DNA from: an uncultured Paracoccaceae bacterium
GTDB lineage: Bacteria; Pseudomonadota; Alphaproteobacteria; Rhodobacterales; Rhodobacteraceae
Direction of reading: 5' to 3'
DNA: 64,000 bases
Assembly: GCA_947497985.1 (NCBI GenBank)
Contig: CANMIX010000006.1
Span: 124,001-188,000 of the forward strand
Program-made: the position numbers and the translations under genes
Shown: one piece after another, positions 54,198-63,318 of the stretch
Layout of the letters: the number at the start of each line of letters is the position of its first letter
How positions within the stretch are numbered: the first letter of the stretch is position 1
Notes under the pieces: model-generated
Seen by the model: only the letters and a program-made list of their open reading frames with translations
Database searches by the model: none
What the model was told of the DNA's origin: nothing

Positions 54198-55316
54198 ATG
54201 GCCTCTGGGTTCTCGTTAAAAGATCAGCTGTTTAATCAGGAAAAGACCCGGTATCTGGCCGGGCTTTTCTCCGCCGCGGACACCGGCTTTGACGCGTCAA
54301 AGTTTGAAGCCGATGTGATGGGCCGTCTGCTGGATCTGGAGCTGAAAGAGCGTATCCAATGGATCGCCGATGTTCTTGGCCAGCATTTGCCCGCAGAACT
54401 GCCAGAGATCGCGCCAGTTCTGCGCGCGGCCCTGCCGCCGCCCCTTGATCCCACCCTTAGCGACGATGATTTTGGCGATTTCATCTTTGCGCCGCTTGGG
54501 GAATTTGTGGTTGCCAAGGGGCTGGACGCGCACCCGGATCTGGCGCTGGATCTGATCGCCGAGATCACGCAACGGTTTTCGATGGAATGGGCCATTCGCC
54601 CCTTTTTGAACCGCTGGCAAGACAAGACACTGGCGCGGATGGTCCAATGGGCCACCCAAGACAACTATCACATACGCCGCCTCGCCACCGAAGGCACCCG
54701 CCCGCGTTTACCCTGGGGCGAAGCTGTGGGGCTGGCGCTGGACGCACCTTTCCCCATTTTGGACCTGCTGCACAGCGACCCCACCCGCTATGTGACGCGT
54801 TCAGTGGCAAACCATCTGAATGACGTGTCCAAGAAAGAGCCGGACCTTGTGCTGGACCGGTTGCTGGACTGGTCGACGCAGGGCAAGCAGTCGGAAAAAG
54901 AGCTGAAGTGGATGACCAACCACGCGCTGCGGGGGCTGGTAAAAGCGGGGCACCCGGACGCGATGAAGATGCTGGGCTATCACCCGGATGCAGACGTTCA
55001 GGTCGCACTGGCGCTGGGCGCGGATCGGGTCCAGATTGGCAATGCCTTGCAGATTGAATGCGCTCTTTCTGCGGCAGAGGATCTGCCGGTTCTGGTGGAT
55101 TACTGCCTCTATTTCCCGACCCTCAAAGGGACCGAGCGGCGCAAGGTGTTCAAGTTGAAGCAAGCCAAGCTCAAAAATGGCGCGCTGAAACTGGCCAAGA
55201 AACATCCGCTAAAAGGCAATGCCTCAACCTTCACCCTTTATCCGGGCCAACATCGGATCGAGGTGATGGTGAATGGGGTTGTCCGGGCTGAGACGACATT
55301 TGATCTGCACGCATGA
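54198..55316 (+). CDS. DNA alkylation repair protein with C-terminal Ig-like domain (AlkC-like)
   Basis: A 372-aa HEAT-like-repeat protein. WATQDNYHIRRLATEGTRPR and LPWG (about residues 150-175) match the DNA-facing helix of the AlkC/AlkD group. The last 90 residues (YFPTLKGTERRKVFKLKQAK, PLKGNASTFTLYPGQHRIEV) look like the immunoglobulin-like domain found in one AlkC class. It probably excises alkylated adenines, including 3-methyladenine. It starts 3 nt after the SDR gene, so the two may be co-transcribed. Confidence 0.82.
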   Translation: MASGFSLKDQLFNQEKTRYLAGLFSAADTGFDASKFEADVMGRLLDLELKERIQWIADVLGQHLPAELPEIAPVLRAALPPPLDPTLSDDDFGDFIFAPLGEFVVAKGLDAHPDLALDLIAEITQRFSMEWAIRPFLNRWQDKTLARMVQWATQDNYHIRRLATEGTRPRLPWGEAVGLALDAPFPILDLLHSDPTRYVTRSVANHLNDVSKKEPDLVLDRLLDWSTQGKQSEKELKWMTNHALRGLVKAGHPDAMKMLGYHPDADVQVALALGADRVQIGNALQIECALSAAEDLPVLVDYCLYFPTLKGTERRKVFKLKQAKLKNGALKLAKKHPLKGNASTFTLYPGQHRIEVMVNGVVRAETTFDLHA

Positions 55317-55466
55317 TCTGCTCATCAGAAGATGCGCCAGTGGTTCGGGGGCGTCAAAAGTGACACAACCTCATCCGCTGGCCGATCTTGCGTGTTTTTG
55401 TCGGGATTGCTATCTGCGGGGCGTGCGAGGGGACAGTCCCGACACATGCAAAAGGCCAACGCATCT

Positions 55467-56570
55467 ATGAACACCTCTGCCCAGCCCCTGCAAACCGCAA
55501 CCGCGCCACGGCTTGAGATCCGCAATATCCGCCGCTTCTTTGACGGTCGGCCCGTTGTGGATGATGTGTCGCTGTCCATTCAGGCGGGCAAGGTCACCTG
55601 TCTGCTTGGCCCGTCCGGCTGCGGCAAATCCACCACCTTGCGTATTATCGCAGGTGTCGAGATGCAGGATCAGGGTGAGATCTATGTTGATGGCAAACTG
55701 ATCTGCGACACGGTGTTTCGCGTCCCCCCTGAACGGCGTGAAATTGGTCTGATGTTTCAGGATTTCGCGCTGTTTCCCCATCTCAGCGTGGCAGATAACG
55801 TGGCCTTTGGTCTGAAAGGCGCGAAGGATCAGAAACGTGCTCGTGTCGAAGAGCTTTTGGCCAAGGTATCCCTCAGCCAGTATATTGATGAATTCCCTCA
55901 CCAACTGTCGGGTGGCGAACAGCAACGGGTGGCATTGGCGCGTGCCCTTGCACCACGCCCGCGGATCATGCTGATGGATGAGCCGTTTTCAGGCCTGGAC
56001 AACCGCCTGCGTGATGGGATCCGGGACGAGACGCTGACCCTTCTGAAAGAAGAAGACACCGCCGTTCTGCTGGTCACCCATGAACCCGAAGAAGCCATGC
56101 GCATGGCGGATGAGATTGCGCTGATGCGGGGCGGCAAGATCGTGCAACAGGGCGCGCCCTATAATGTCTATACCCGTCCGACGGATAAGGCGGCTGTTGG
56201 GTTCTTTAGTGACCTAAATGCTTTGGACGGCACAGTGAATGGTGCATTGGTAGACACGCCTTTTGGCCAGTTTCTGGCACCAGGCCATCCTGATGGAACC
56301 GAGGTTGAATTGGTGTTTCGCCCGCAGCATGTGCGCATCGATTTTGACCGCAACGGATCTGGCCCGCTGCCAACGCCAACCGATGGCGTGGCTGCACGCG
56401 GCACCGTTGTGCGCGCGCGGTTCCTGGGTCACGAAAGCTTGGTCGAGTTTAAGATGGATTTTGACAGCACCATTATCAAAGCAACGGTGCCCAATGTTTT
56501 CCTACCTGATGCGGGACGCGCCATGTGGCTGACCGTTCCGCGTCGACGGTGCTTTGTCTTCCCCAAATAA
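55467..56570 (+). CDS. orphan ABC transporter ATP-binding protein (FbpC/PotA type)
   Basis: ATPase of a ferric-ion/polyamine/sulfate-type importer, 367 aa. Walker A GPSGCGKST (about residue 52), Q loop MFQDFALFPHL, signature LSGGEQQRVALARAL (about 149), Walker B IMLMDEPFSGLD (about 170) and H loop THEPEEAM are all intact. The C-terminal 110 residues form a TOBE-like domain (VELVFRPQHVRI). The start is uncertain: ATG 55467 is preceded by AAAGG, and ATG 55446 is also in frame. No permease or binding-protein gene is nearby, so its partners are encoded elsewhere. Confidence 0.88.
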   Translation: MNTSAQPLQTATAPRLEIRNIRRFFDGRPVVDDVSLSIQAGKVTCLLGPSGCGKSTTLRIIAGVEMQDQGEIYVDGKLICDTVFRVPPERREIGLMFQDFALFPHLSVADNVAFGLKGAKDQKRARVEELLAKVSLSQYIDEFPHQLSGGEQQRVALARALAPRPRIMLMDEPFSGLDNRLRDGIRDETLTLLKEEDTAVLLVTHEPEEAMRMADEIALMRGGKIVQQGAPYNVYTRPTDKAAVGFFSDLNALDGTVNGALVDTPFGQFLAPGHPDGTEVELVFRPQHVRIDFDRNGSGPLPTPTDGVAARGTVVRARFLGHESLVEFKMDFDSTIIKATVPNVFLPDAGRAMWLTVPRRRCFVFPK

Positions 56571-56598
56571 TCTGGTCCAAGCAGTTTAGTGGGCAGGC

Positions 56599-57270
56599 TC
56601 AGTTACAGGGATCAAAATCTGCTAAGGTTTTGCCGGGTTCATCGACAAACAACTCGGGCAGGGCGGTGGCATCTTCGATCAGATCGACCCTAAACACCCG
56701 GAAGGCCGCGCGCGTGTCGCACCACGCGGTCAGGGTCCAGACCCGGCCCCAATACTCCATATGCAGCGGTCGGATAATGCGTTGGGTCAGCGTGCCATCA
56801 ATACGGCGGTACTGCAGCGACAGTTTCTGACGCGCTTTGATCGCGGCACGCAGGGTTGCCATATGAGAAAACCCACGCGCCGCGTCAGCAAAGGGGTAGA
56901 TGGCGAATTTCCAAGCATCCGCCTCGGCCACCGTTTGGGTGGGGAGAACGGCGTCGATTTTCTCTGCCAGCGACAGGGCTGCGTTTCTTAGGTCGGGATC
57001 GGCGGCCTCTGCCACGATTGCCATGCCTAGGTTCAAGGCTTCCAGCTCTTCGGATGTGAGGTTGACTGGCGGGAGCGTGATCTGCTCGCGCACCATATAG
57101 CCCAGACCGCGCTCTCCTTCGACCGGAACACCTGAGGCCACAAGCGTGTCCATATCGCGATAGACCGTGCGCACCGACACTTCCAAACGGTCGGCAATGT
57201 CCTGTGCGCGGTGCAACCCACCGTCGCGCAGAATTTGGATGATTTCAAACAGTCGGTCCGTACGGCGCAT
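56599..57270 (-). CDS. HTH/WYL-domain transcriptional regulator (YafY-like)
   Basis: DNA-binding regulator of 223 aa. The N-terminal helix-turn-helix is RTDRLFEIIQILRDGGLHRA through DIADRLEVSVRTVYRDMDTL (about residues 3-42). The C-terminal WYL-type domain includes SLQYRRIDGTLTQRIIRPL, EYWGRVWTLTAWCDTR and FRVFRVDLI (about 135-200), which in other members senses small ligands. It lies 42 nt downstream of the ABM-type gene on the same strand; a dyad upstream of that gene is a candidate autoregulatory site. Confidence 0.88.
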   Translation of the reverse strand: MRRTDRLFEIIQILRDGGLHRAQDIADRLEVSVRTVYRDMDTLVASGVPVEGERGLGYMVREQITLPPVNLTSEELEALNLGMAIVAEAADPDLRNAALSLAEKIDAVLPTQTVAEADAWKFAIYPFADAARGFSHMATLRAAIKARQKLSLQYRRIDGTLTQRIIRPLHMEYWGRVWTLTAWCDTRAAFRVFRVDLIEDATALPELFVDEPGKTLADFDPCN

Positions 57271-57312
57271 GAGGCTACCCTTGGCGTATGGACCCGCTGG
57301 CCGTCAAGGGGA

Positions 57313-57624
57313 TCAGCTCGCCCCTATTGCCCAATGGATGGTTTCATGGCGCATCTGAACACTGTCGGGTTTCATTGTCGCCATAAGGGCGGGCACAAAG
57401 TCTTGCGTCTCAAAGGCTTTGCCTGCGGCTTGCGCTTTTTCCATGTCGGCCCAGATGACGGTGTCCGTCCAGCGCCCGTCGTCGCCACAGCTGAGACGGC
57501 GAAAGATAAATCCGGGGCAGTTGCGCACAAAATTCTCGGTGGTTCTGATCTGTGTCAGAAATTCCGCATCAGAAACCGAGTCTGCCAGTTCAAAGGTGAC
57601 GGTTTCTGCGACATTGATTGTCAT
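57313..57624 (-). CDS. antibiotic biosynthesis monooxygenase-like (ABM fold) small protein
   Basis: A 103-aa dimeric alpha/beta-barrel candidate. ETVTFELADSVSDAEFLTQI is the first strand-helix pair, CPGFIFRRLSCGDDGRWTDT (about residue 35) the central strands, and VIWADMEKAQAAGKAFET the next pair. The ATG at 57624 has AAGGA 9 nt upstream. The family includes small oxygenases and stress proteins; without a ligand-specific motif I cannot name a reaction. It is probably regulated by the WYL protein that follows. Confidence 0.75.
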   Translation of the reverse strand: MTINVAETVTFELADSVSDAEFLTQIRTTENFVRNCPGFIFRRLSCGDDGRWTDTVIWADMEKAQAAGKAFETQDFVPALMATMKPDSVQMRHETIHWAIGAS

Positions 57625-57672
57625 GATGTTGGTCCTTTTGAAGTGTGATGCCTGTGTTCTAAAGGAACGCAA

Positions 57673-57690
57673 CTGACATAAAGCTGTCAG
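57673..57690. promoter_or_regulatory. candidate operator of the ABM/WYL operon
   Basis: Perfect dyad CTGACA-TAAAGC-TGTCAG, 49 nt upstream of the ABM-type start codon and well inside its likely promoter. WYL regulators of this type often bind short inverted repeats in front of their own operon. Confidence 0.5.
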
Positions 57691-57846
57691 GAGGGTGTAT
57701 GGCGTGGTGTAAAACTGTTGAAATAGATCACGGATCCGCGATTCCGGGCGTTGCAATGCTGGTCCGCAGCGCAGCGCGCGTCTTAGTCTTACCTTAACGA
57801 GATACCGCCGGGCTCAGGTCCCGGTTTGACGAAAAGGAAAGTTTCA

Positions 57847-58062
57847 ATGCTCAACAATATCGGCCTTCCCGGCATTCTTCTGATCGCAGTTGTGGTTCTG
57901 GTCCTGTTTGGACGTGGCAAAATCTCATCTCTGATGGGCGAAGTTGGTAAAGGCATCACCGCCTTCAAAAAAGGTGTCAGCGACAGCACAGCCGAGCTGG
58001 AGCAGGACGCGGCAGAAGAAGCAAAAGACGTGACGCCCGAGACCGAAAAAGACAAGGCGTAA
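57847..58062 (+). CDS. tatA: twin-arginine translocase subunit TatA
   Basis: Pore-forming part of the Tat export system for folded proteins, 71 aa. One N-terminal membrane helix ([20 protein letters not shown]), the FGRGK hinge and an amphipathic helix [18 protein letters not shown] followed by an acidic tail are typical. The ATG at 57847 has GGAAAG upstream. It lies 6 nt before tatB. Confidence 0.95.
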   Translation: MLNNIGLPGILLIAVVVLVLFGRGKISSLMGEVGKGITAFKKGVSDSTAELEQDAAEEAKDVTPETEKDKA

Positions 58063-58068
58063 TCCCTG

Positions 58069-58548
58069 ATGTTCGATCTTGGATGGACCGAATTGATGGT
58101 CATTGGGATCGTCGCGCTGATTGTGGTCGGTCCCAAGGATCTGCCTGTGTTGTTCCGCAATGTCGGCCAATTCGTTGGTAAGGCGCGCGGAATGGCCCGT
58201 GAATTCAGTCGCGCGATGAATGACGCGGCGGACGAGTCCGGTATGAAAGATGTGGCCAAAGGTTTGAAAACTGCGGCCAATCCGATGGGAACCGTCAGCG
58301 ACACAATGCGCAAAGCGGCCGAAGATCTGCGCACCTCTGTCGACCCCACCAAATTCGGCAGTGCTGCATCAACGGACAAGGCGGAAAACTCAGTCCTGTC
58401 CGAAGAGCGCGCGCAGGACGCCAAGCGGATCCAGGCCGCCACAGCGCGGGCTGCGGCCGAACGCAAAGCCACCGAGGCACAAGAGGCCATGGCCAAAGCG
58501 GATGCAGCAGAAGCCGCCGTTGCGACCAAGCCAAAAGATGAGGCTTAA
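58069..58548 (+). CDS. tatB: Sec-independent protein translocase subunit TatB
   Basis: Partner of TatC in the receptor complex for twin-arginine signals, 159 aa. N-terminal helix [20 protein letters not shown], then [20 protein letters not shown], the conserved TatB opening. The tail is a long Ala/Lys/Glu-rich helix (about residues 100-155). Spacing within tatABC is 6 and 3 nt. Confidence 0.96.
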   Translation: MFDLGWTELMVIGIVALIVVGPKDLPVLFRNVGQFVGKARGMAREFSRAMNDAADESGMKDVAKGLKTAANPMGTVSDTMRKAAEDLRTSVDPTKFGSAASTDKAENSVLSEERAQDAKRIQAATARAAAERKATEAQEAMAKADAAEAAVATKPKDEA

Positions 58549-58551
58549 AAC

Positions 58552-59439
58552 ATGAGCCAAACTGAAGAAATGGACGAGTCAACAGCCCCGCTGATTGAAC
58601 ATTTGGCAGAGCTGCGCACTCGTCTGATCCGGGCAGTTCTGGCGTTTATTGTTGGGATCGTTCTGGCCTTTACGGTGGCGGAACCGATCCTGCAATTCTT
58701 GCTGGGACCGATTGAATCCACCCTGCGCGACCTTGGGGATCCGTCGCCGACTCTGCAATACACCTCGCCGCAGGAATATCTGTTCACGCTGTTTCGCATT
58801 TCCATGGTGTTCGGATTTGCCCTGTCGTTCCCGGTGATTGGCTACCAGCTGTGGCGCTTTGTGGCGCCAGGACTTTACAAGAATGAGAAAGGCGCGTTCT
58901 TGCCCTTCCTTTTTGCATCGCCTGTGATGTTCTTGTTGGGCGCGTCGTTTGCGCAATTCGTGGTCACACCGCTGGCGATGCAGTTTTTCCTAGGCTTTGC
59001 CGATGTGGCATCGGTCTTTGCGAACCTGCTGCAAGGCACCATCAGCGAAGTGCCGGGCGAAGTGGCTGTTGTGCCGGAAACCTCGGACGGTGTAAAAATC
59101 ACCTTCTTTGGCAAGGTCAATGAAAGCCTTGATATCACGCTGAAATTCATCATGGCCTTTGGCCTGTGTTTCCAGCTGCCGGTGCTGTTGACTTTGATGG
59201 GCAAGGCGGGGCTGGTCAGCGCCGAAGGGCTGGGGGCGGTGCGCAAATACGCGGTTGTCGCCATCCTTTTGCTGGCTGCACTGGTTACCCCGCCAGATGT
59301 TGTCACCCAGCTGATCCTGTTCACTGTGGTGTACGGGCTTTATGAAATCTCGATCTTCCTTGTGGGCCGGGTTGAGAAGAAGCGTGAAGAAAAGTTGCGG
59401 GCCGAAGGATATTACGATGATGAGGTCGAAGAGGACTAA
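58552..59439 (+). CDS. tatC: twin-arginine translocase subunit TatC
   Basis: Six-helix membrane receptor of the Tat pathway, 295 aa. Family marks: PLIEHLAELRTRLIRAVLAF (about residue 12), the YTSPQEYLFTLFRISMVFGF loop (about 64), FALSFPVIGYQLWRFVAPGLY and LVTPPDVVTQLILFTVVYGLY near the end. It is about 35 residues longer than E. coli TatC, mainly in the loop after helix 3 and in an acidic C-terminal tail. It is followed by a strong terminator. Confidence 0.96.
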   Translation: MSQTEEMDESTAPLIEHLAELRTRLIRAVLAFIVGIVLAFTVAEPILQFLLGPIESTLRDLGDPSPTLQYTSPQEYLFTLFRISMVFGFALSFPVIGYQLWRFVAPGLYKNEKGAFLPFLFASPVMFLLGASFAQFVVTPLAMQFFLGFADVASVFANLLQGTISEVPGEVAVVPETSDGVKITFFGKVNESLDITLKFIMAFGLCFQLPVLLTLMGKAGLVSAEGLGAVRKYAVVAILLLAALVTPPDVVTQLILFTVVYGLYEISIFLVGRVEKKREEKLRAEGYYDDEVEED

Positions 59440-59468
59440 GCCGTATCATCTGCCCTCAAATTCCTCAG

Positions 59469-59497
59469 AAAGCGCCCCTTGTGCAGGGGCGCTTTTT
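59469..59497 (+). terminator. intrinsic terminator of tatABC
   Basis: A perfect 11-bp stem AAAGCGCCCCT-TGTGC-AGGGGCGCTTT is followed by TT, 29 nt after tatC. Confidence 0.92.
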
Positions 59498-59545
59498 CGT
59501 TTGTAAACAGAGGCGAACACAACGCTGCAAGATCGGAGAATGGCC

Positions 59546-60388
59546 ATGGATGACACCGCACTGAACCGGATCGCCGAGGCATTGGAACGGATGTCACCAG
59601 CCCCGCTGGAAGCCCCTGATTTTGCAAGCGCCCCGGCCTTTGTCTGGCATGTGGACCCCGAACGCCTGACGCCGGTGCCACAGGTAAATCGGGTGGCGCT
59701 GGACCTTTTGGTTGGCATTGATCGCGCCCGCGACACGCTTTTGGAAAATACCCGCCGCTTTGCCCAAGGTATGGCTGCCAACAACGCGCTGTTGTGGGGA
59801 TCGCGCGGCATGGGGAAATCCTCGCTGGTCAAGGCGGTGCACGGCGCGCTGAGCGCGGATCACCCGGACCTCAAACTGGTGGAACTGCAACGCGAAGACC
59901 TGCCATCGGTTGCGCGGCTTCTGACCCACCTGCGCAGCGCCTCCTGCCGGTTTATCCTTTATTGTGATGACCTCTCGTTCAGCCATGACGACCAGCACTA
60001 CAAAAGCCTTAAGGCGGTGCTGGATGGCGGTGTCGAAGGACGGCCCGACAATGTGGTTTTCTATGCCACCTCGAACCGTCGCCACCTGATGCCGCGCGAC
60101 ATGATCGAAAACGAACGTTCCAGCGCCATCAACCCGTCTGAGGCGGTCGAGGAGAAGGTCTCGCTTTCGGATCGCTTTGGCCTCTGGCTTGGCTTTCATC
60201 CTTGCGATCAGGACCAATACCTGTCGATGATCCAAGGTTACTGCGCGGCCTATGGGTTAGAGATTGCAGCAGATGTTCTGAAGGCTGAGGCGATCGAGTG
60301 GCAAGCCACCCGCGGCAGCCGCTCAGGCCGCGTCGCCTGGCAGTTCTTCACAGATCTGGCGGGGCGTCACGGGGTGGTGGTGACGTAA
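59546..60388 (+). CDS. DUF815-type P-loop ATPase
   Basis: AAA-like ATP-binding protein of 280 aa. Walker A is LLWGSRGMGKSSLVKAV (about residue 83), Walker B FILYCDDLSF (about 132) and the sensor-like segment VVFYATSNRRHLMPRDMIEN (about 165). The final helix GRVAWQFFTDLAGRHG is also a DUF815 mark. The function is unknown; the gene is widely found near surE/pcm/nlpD in alphaproteobacteria. ATG 59546 is preferred because GGAGA sits at proper spacing; ATG 59540 is directly on top of it. Confidence 0.85.
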   Translation: MDDTALNRIAEALERMSPAPLEAPDFASAPAFVWHVDPERLTPVPQVNRVALDLLVGIDRARDTLLENTRRFAQGMAANNALLWGSRGMGKSSLVKAVHGALSADHPDLKLVELQREDLPSVARLLTHLRSASCRFILYCDDLSFSHDDQHYKSLKAVLDGGVEGRPDNVVFYATSNRRHLMPRDMIENERSSAINPSEAVEEKVSLSDRFGLWLGFHPCDQDQYLSMIQGYCAAYGLEIAADVLKAEAIEWQATRGSRSGRVAWQFFTDLAGRHGVVVT

Positions 60389-60547
60389 GGCGAGGGCGCT
60401 GCGTTCAACTTTGGTCGATCGACCGGTCACCACAGAGCGAGTTGAGACGGGCTTCACTGCCGCTCGAAGTGCAGCTTGTTTGTGCGAAATGGGCTTCGGC
60501 GCACCCAAGACCTTGTGCAGGTCAACAGCACCGTTGATGCTGCACAG

Positions 60548-61825
60548 ATGACCACTGAAACTGAGTTTTCTCTTGCGACACTGACCGATACCGCGCGACG
60601 CCACATTCGTGTGTTTCAAATTCACCAGTTCCTTGATCGGTTTGCGATGGGGCTGACGGTGGCCGTTGTTGCGCTTGCCTTGGCCGATCGCGGCATGGAC
60701 CTCGTTCAAATCTCGCTCCTCTTCGGGATCTACTCGCTGACTACGATGGTGTTGGAGCTGCCGTTTGGCGGTCTTGCCGACAATATTGGACGCAAGCCGG
60801 TCTTTTTGACGGCGATTGTCGCCAGTTTGATTTCGCTGCTGCTCTTTCTTGCGACGCGTGATTTCTATGTTCTGGCGCTCTCTTTCGCGTTCATCGGGTT
60901 TGGGCGCGCGCTGCGATCTGGCACGCTGGATGCGTGGTTTGTCGAAACTTTCAAGGTCGTCGCGCCCAATGTGGATGTCCAGCCCGCATTGGCCAAAGCG
61001 CAATGGGCGAATGCCCTCGGCTTGGCCAGTGGTGCTGTTTGGGGAGGTCTGCTGCCGGACGTTTTGGGTGAGGTCGCAACACGCATCGGGTTTGGCATTT
61101 ATGATGTGTCTTATCTGGCCAGTATCAGTGTGATGTCGGGCGTGTTCGTTTTCACGGTGTGCGCCATTGACGAAAAACCGCGTCCAATGAACGCCAGCGC
61201 TCTTATGCATGGCTTTGCCTCGGTTCCGGCGGTGATACGGGAGGCGGGCTTTCTGGCGCTCAACCATCCGACGCTATCGATACTGCTGGCGGCGCTGGCT
61301 TTGTTTTTGATGGCAACCAACCCGGTTGAAGTGATCTGGCCAACCCATGCAAAACCCATGTTGGATGCGGGTTACGCAAACACAGTCATCGGAGTCATCA
61401 CAGCCACCTATTTCTTTTCCATCGCTTTTGGGGCCTCTTTGTCACCGTACATCAGCCGGTTTTTCAAGCGGCGGCACGCTATGACGCTGGCGGCGACCTT
61501 TGCGTGTTTGGCAGGCGTCCAGATCGCATTGGCGGTGCAAGGCGGTATCATTGGGTTTGTGACAGTGTTCGTCCTGTATTCGATGATCCTCGGCGTTTCT
61601 GAGACGCCGGCCAGCAGCATTCTGCATCGCTGCGTGGATGACCGTCAGCGGTCGACCATGCTATCGCTGAGATCGTTAATACAGCAGTTGGGGGCCGCCT
61701 TGGGCTTAGTTTTGGCCGGAGCTGTCGCTGAAGTTTACGCGACACCCATGGCATGGATCGTCGGTGCGGTGTTTCTTTTTACTGGAGCCATACTGAGCCT
61801 AGTGTTGGTTAAACAGCAGATCTAG
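60548..61825 (+). CDS. MFS family transporter
   Basis: Major-facilitator membrane protein of 425 aa with about 12 predicted helices. The loop after helix 2 reads LPFGGLADNIGRKPVFLTA (about residue 73), the standard MFS signature, and LDAWFVETF (about 122) resembles drug-efflux-type members. Helix 7 onward includes IWPTHAKPMLDAGY and ILGVSETPASSILHR. The start is doubtful: ATG 60548 has no good ribosome site and the frame is open to 60476. The substrate is unknown. It stands between the DUF815 gene and nlpD, with 159 nt of featureless DNA in front. Confidence 0.8.
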   Translation: MTTETEFSLATLTDTARRHIRVFQIHQFLDRFAMGLTVAVVALALADRGMDLVQISLLFGIYSLTTMVLELPFGGLADNIGRKPVFLTAIVASLISLLLFLATRDFYVLALSFAFIGFGRALRSGTLDAWFVETFKVVAPNVDVQPALAKAQWANALGLASGAVWGGLLPDVLGEVATRIGFGIYDVSYLASISVMSGVFVFTVCAIDEKPRPMNASALMHGFASVPAVIREAGFLALNHPTLSILLAALALFLMATNPVEVIWPTHAKPMLDAGYANTVIGVITATYFFSIAFGASLSPYISRFFKRRHAMTLAATFACLAGVQIALAVQGGIIGFVTVFVLYSMILGVSETPASSILHRCVDDRQRSTMLSLRSLIQQLGAALGLVLAGAVAEVYATPMAWIVGAVFLFTGAILSLVLVKQQI

Positions 61826-61958
61826 GCAACGGCCCCCTGACAGCCCTGCATGTCGTTGCTTTAGTCAAATAGGGCTTCGGTCAGAGGAACTGGTTAATTT
61901 ACGAAAAACAATAGAACGCAAGCGGATTCCACCACCCGCGGAGTGGTTAGCGCTGGGA

Positions 61959-63194
61959 TCAGTTTAGGTAAGGCAGTGGATCGACGCTGTCAAAACCGTT
62001 GCGGACTTCAAAGTGCACATAGGGCGTGGGTTCCGCGCGCAGGGCAGCAATGGCCTGACCGCGGCGTACGGTGTCGCCTTTGTTGACTTCGATCTGGTCC
62101 ACATTGGCATAGACCGTCAACACTTTGGGGTCATGGCGAATTACCACAATTGGGATGCCGTTTGAATCCTTAGTGATCGCAGCAACCGTGCCGGAATCGG
62201 CCGCGCGGACCGTTGCACCTGCGGGGCCGGAAATGTCGATACCGTCGTTCGTGCCCTTGCTGTAGGTGCGGATGATCTTGCCTTGCACCGGATAGACCAT
62301 CGCGGAATCTGGTGCTTGGGTGGGCGCGGGAACCTTGACCTCGGGGACGATTTCCGGCTTGGCGGCGGCAGGTTCCACTTTTTCATCTGGCAGCGGTTTG
62401 GTTGAGCTGGGCGGGGTCGGCGTTGTGCTGCCGGCACCGGGAGCAGCTACGACTTGAACTTCGGGTGCAGGTTCCTGGTTCTCACGCTGGGGCGCGGGCT
62501 GATCCTTGACCGGGATCAACAGGAATTGCCCCTCACGGATTGAGAAACTGCTGTTCAGCCCATTCCACTCTGCCAAAGATTTCACCGGCACCTGATAGAG
62601 GCGCGAAATGGTAAAGGCGGTCTCACCCCGTTCCACCTTGTGCCGCACCGGTTCAGGTCCGGCCTGAACAACCGGCTTCGCTTGTGGTTTGGCGACCGGG
62701 CGTGGCGTGGTCGGCGTGATCGATCCGGGATTGTCAGAGGCCAACGGCGCAGTCTCGATCGCTTGCCCGGCGAGGGCGGCGATATCAACACCACCGGGGG
62801 CAACAACCTCGGACTGGGGCACGGTATCAGGGGCGCGGCGGGGCAGGGCGATCACCTCACCTCGGCGCAGGGTGTCGTTTGGTTGCATGCCGTTATACTG
62901 GGCCAACTCGCCGACGGGCAGTCCGATCCGTGTCGCAACATCCGCCAATGTGTCACCGCGCTCAGCGACAGCGACCTGATAAGAGGGATAGCTGATCAAC
63001 CCACGCGCATCAGCCGTCGGGCGATTGGTGGTGGCGGTCTGTGCGGCAGGGGCGGTGCTGAACCCACCCACGCGGCCTCGTAGGTCGTAGTCCAGAGGCG
63101 AGCCGTCACAGGCGGCAAGCACCGACAGCAGAGCAAGGGCAGACGTGATGCGCAGGCCTGCGCCTCGTGTGTGGCGTGGGATGGTCACGGTCAT
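61959..63194 (-). CDS. nlpD: NlpD-like LysM/M23 lipoprotein with degenerate zinc site
   Basis: Predicted lipoprotein of 411 aa: signal TSALALLSVLAAC with lipid Cys29. Two LysM peptidoglycan-binding domains follow (VAVERGDTLADVATRIGLPV at about 80; HKVERGETAFTISRLYQVPV at about 185), a Pro-rich linker (about 235-305) and a LytM/M23 domain (about 310-411). In that domain the first His of the metal site is Asn (GTNDGIDI), the HxH position reads YVHFEV, and a typical YAHL is YANV. Such domains activate amidases rather than cut peptidoglycan, as in E. coli NlpD. ATG 63194 has GAGGAG upstream. Confidence 0.9.
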   Translation of the reverse strand: MTVTIPRHTRGAGLRITSALALLSVLAACDGSPLDYDLRGRVGGFSTAPAAQTATTNRPTADARGLISYPSYQVAVAERGDTLADVATRIGLPVGELAQYNGMQPNDTLRRGEVIALPRRAPDTVPQSEVVAPGGVDIAALAGQAIETAPLASDNPGSITPTTPRPVAKPQAKPVVQAGPEPVRHKVERGETAFTISRLYQVPVKSLAEWNGLNSSFSIREGQFLLIPVKDQPAPQRENQEPAPEVQVVAAPGAGSTTPTPPSSTKPLPDEKVEPAAAKPEIVPEVKVPAPTQAPDSAMVYPVQGKIIRTYSKGTNDGIDISGPAGATVRAADSGTVAAITKDSNGIPIVVIRHDPKVLTVYANVDQIEVNKGDTVRRGQAIAALRAEPTPYVHFEVRNGFDSVDPLPYLN

Positions 63195-63318
63195 CTTCGC
63201 TCTCCTCAAGTCACAGCTGAACCATTGCGGCGCTGCCGGATTGTTAACCCCATCTCTTGCTGCCGCGTTGCAACGTACAGATACGCGGCGCGACATATGG
63301 ATGGTATACATCAATTCA

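Noticed and set aside
60323-61267. A 314-codon antisense frame across the start of the MFS gene
   Set aside because: It is highly basic, lacks motifs, and overlaps clear membrane-helix coding on the other strand.
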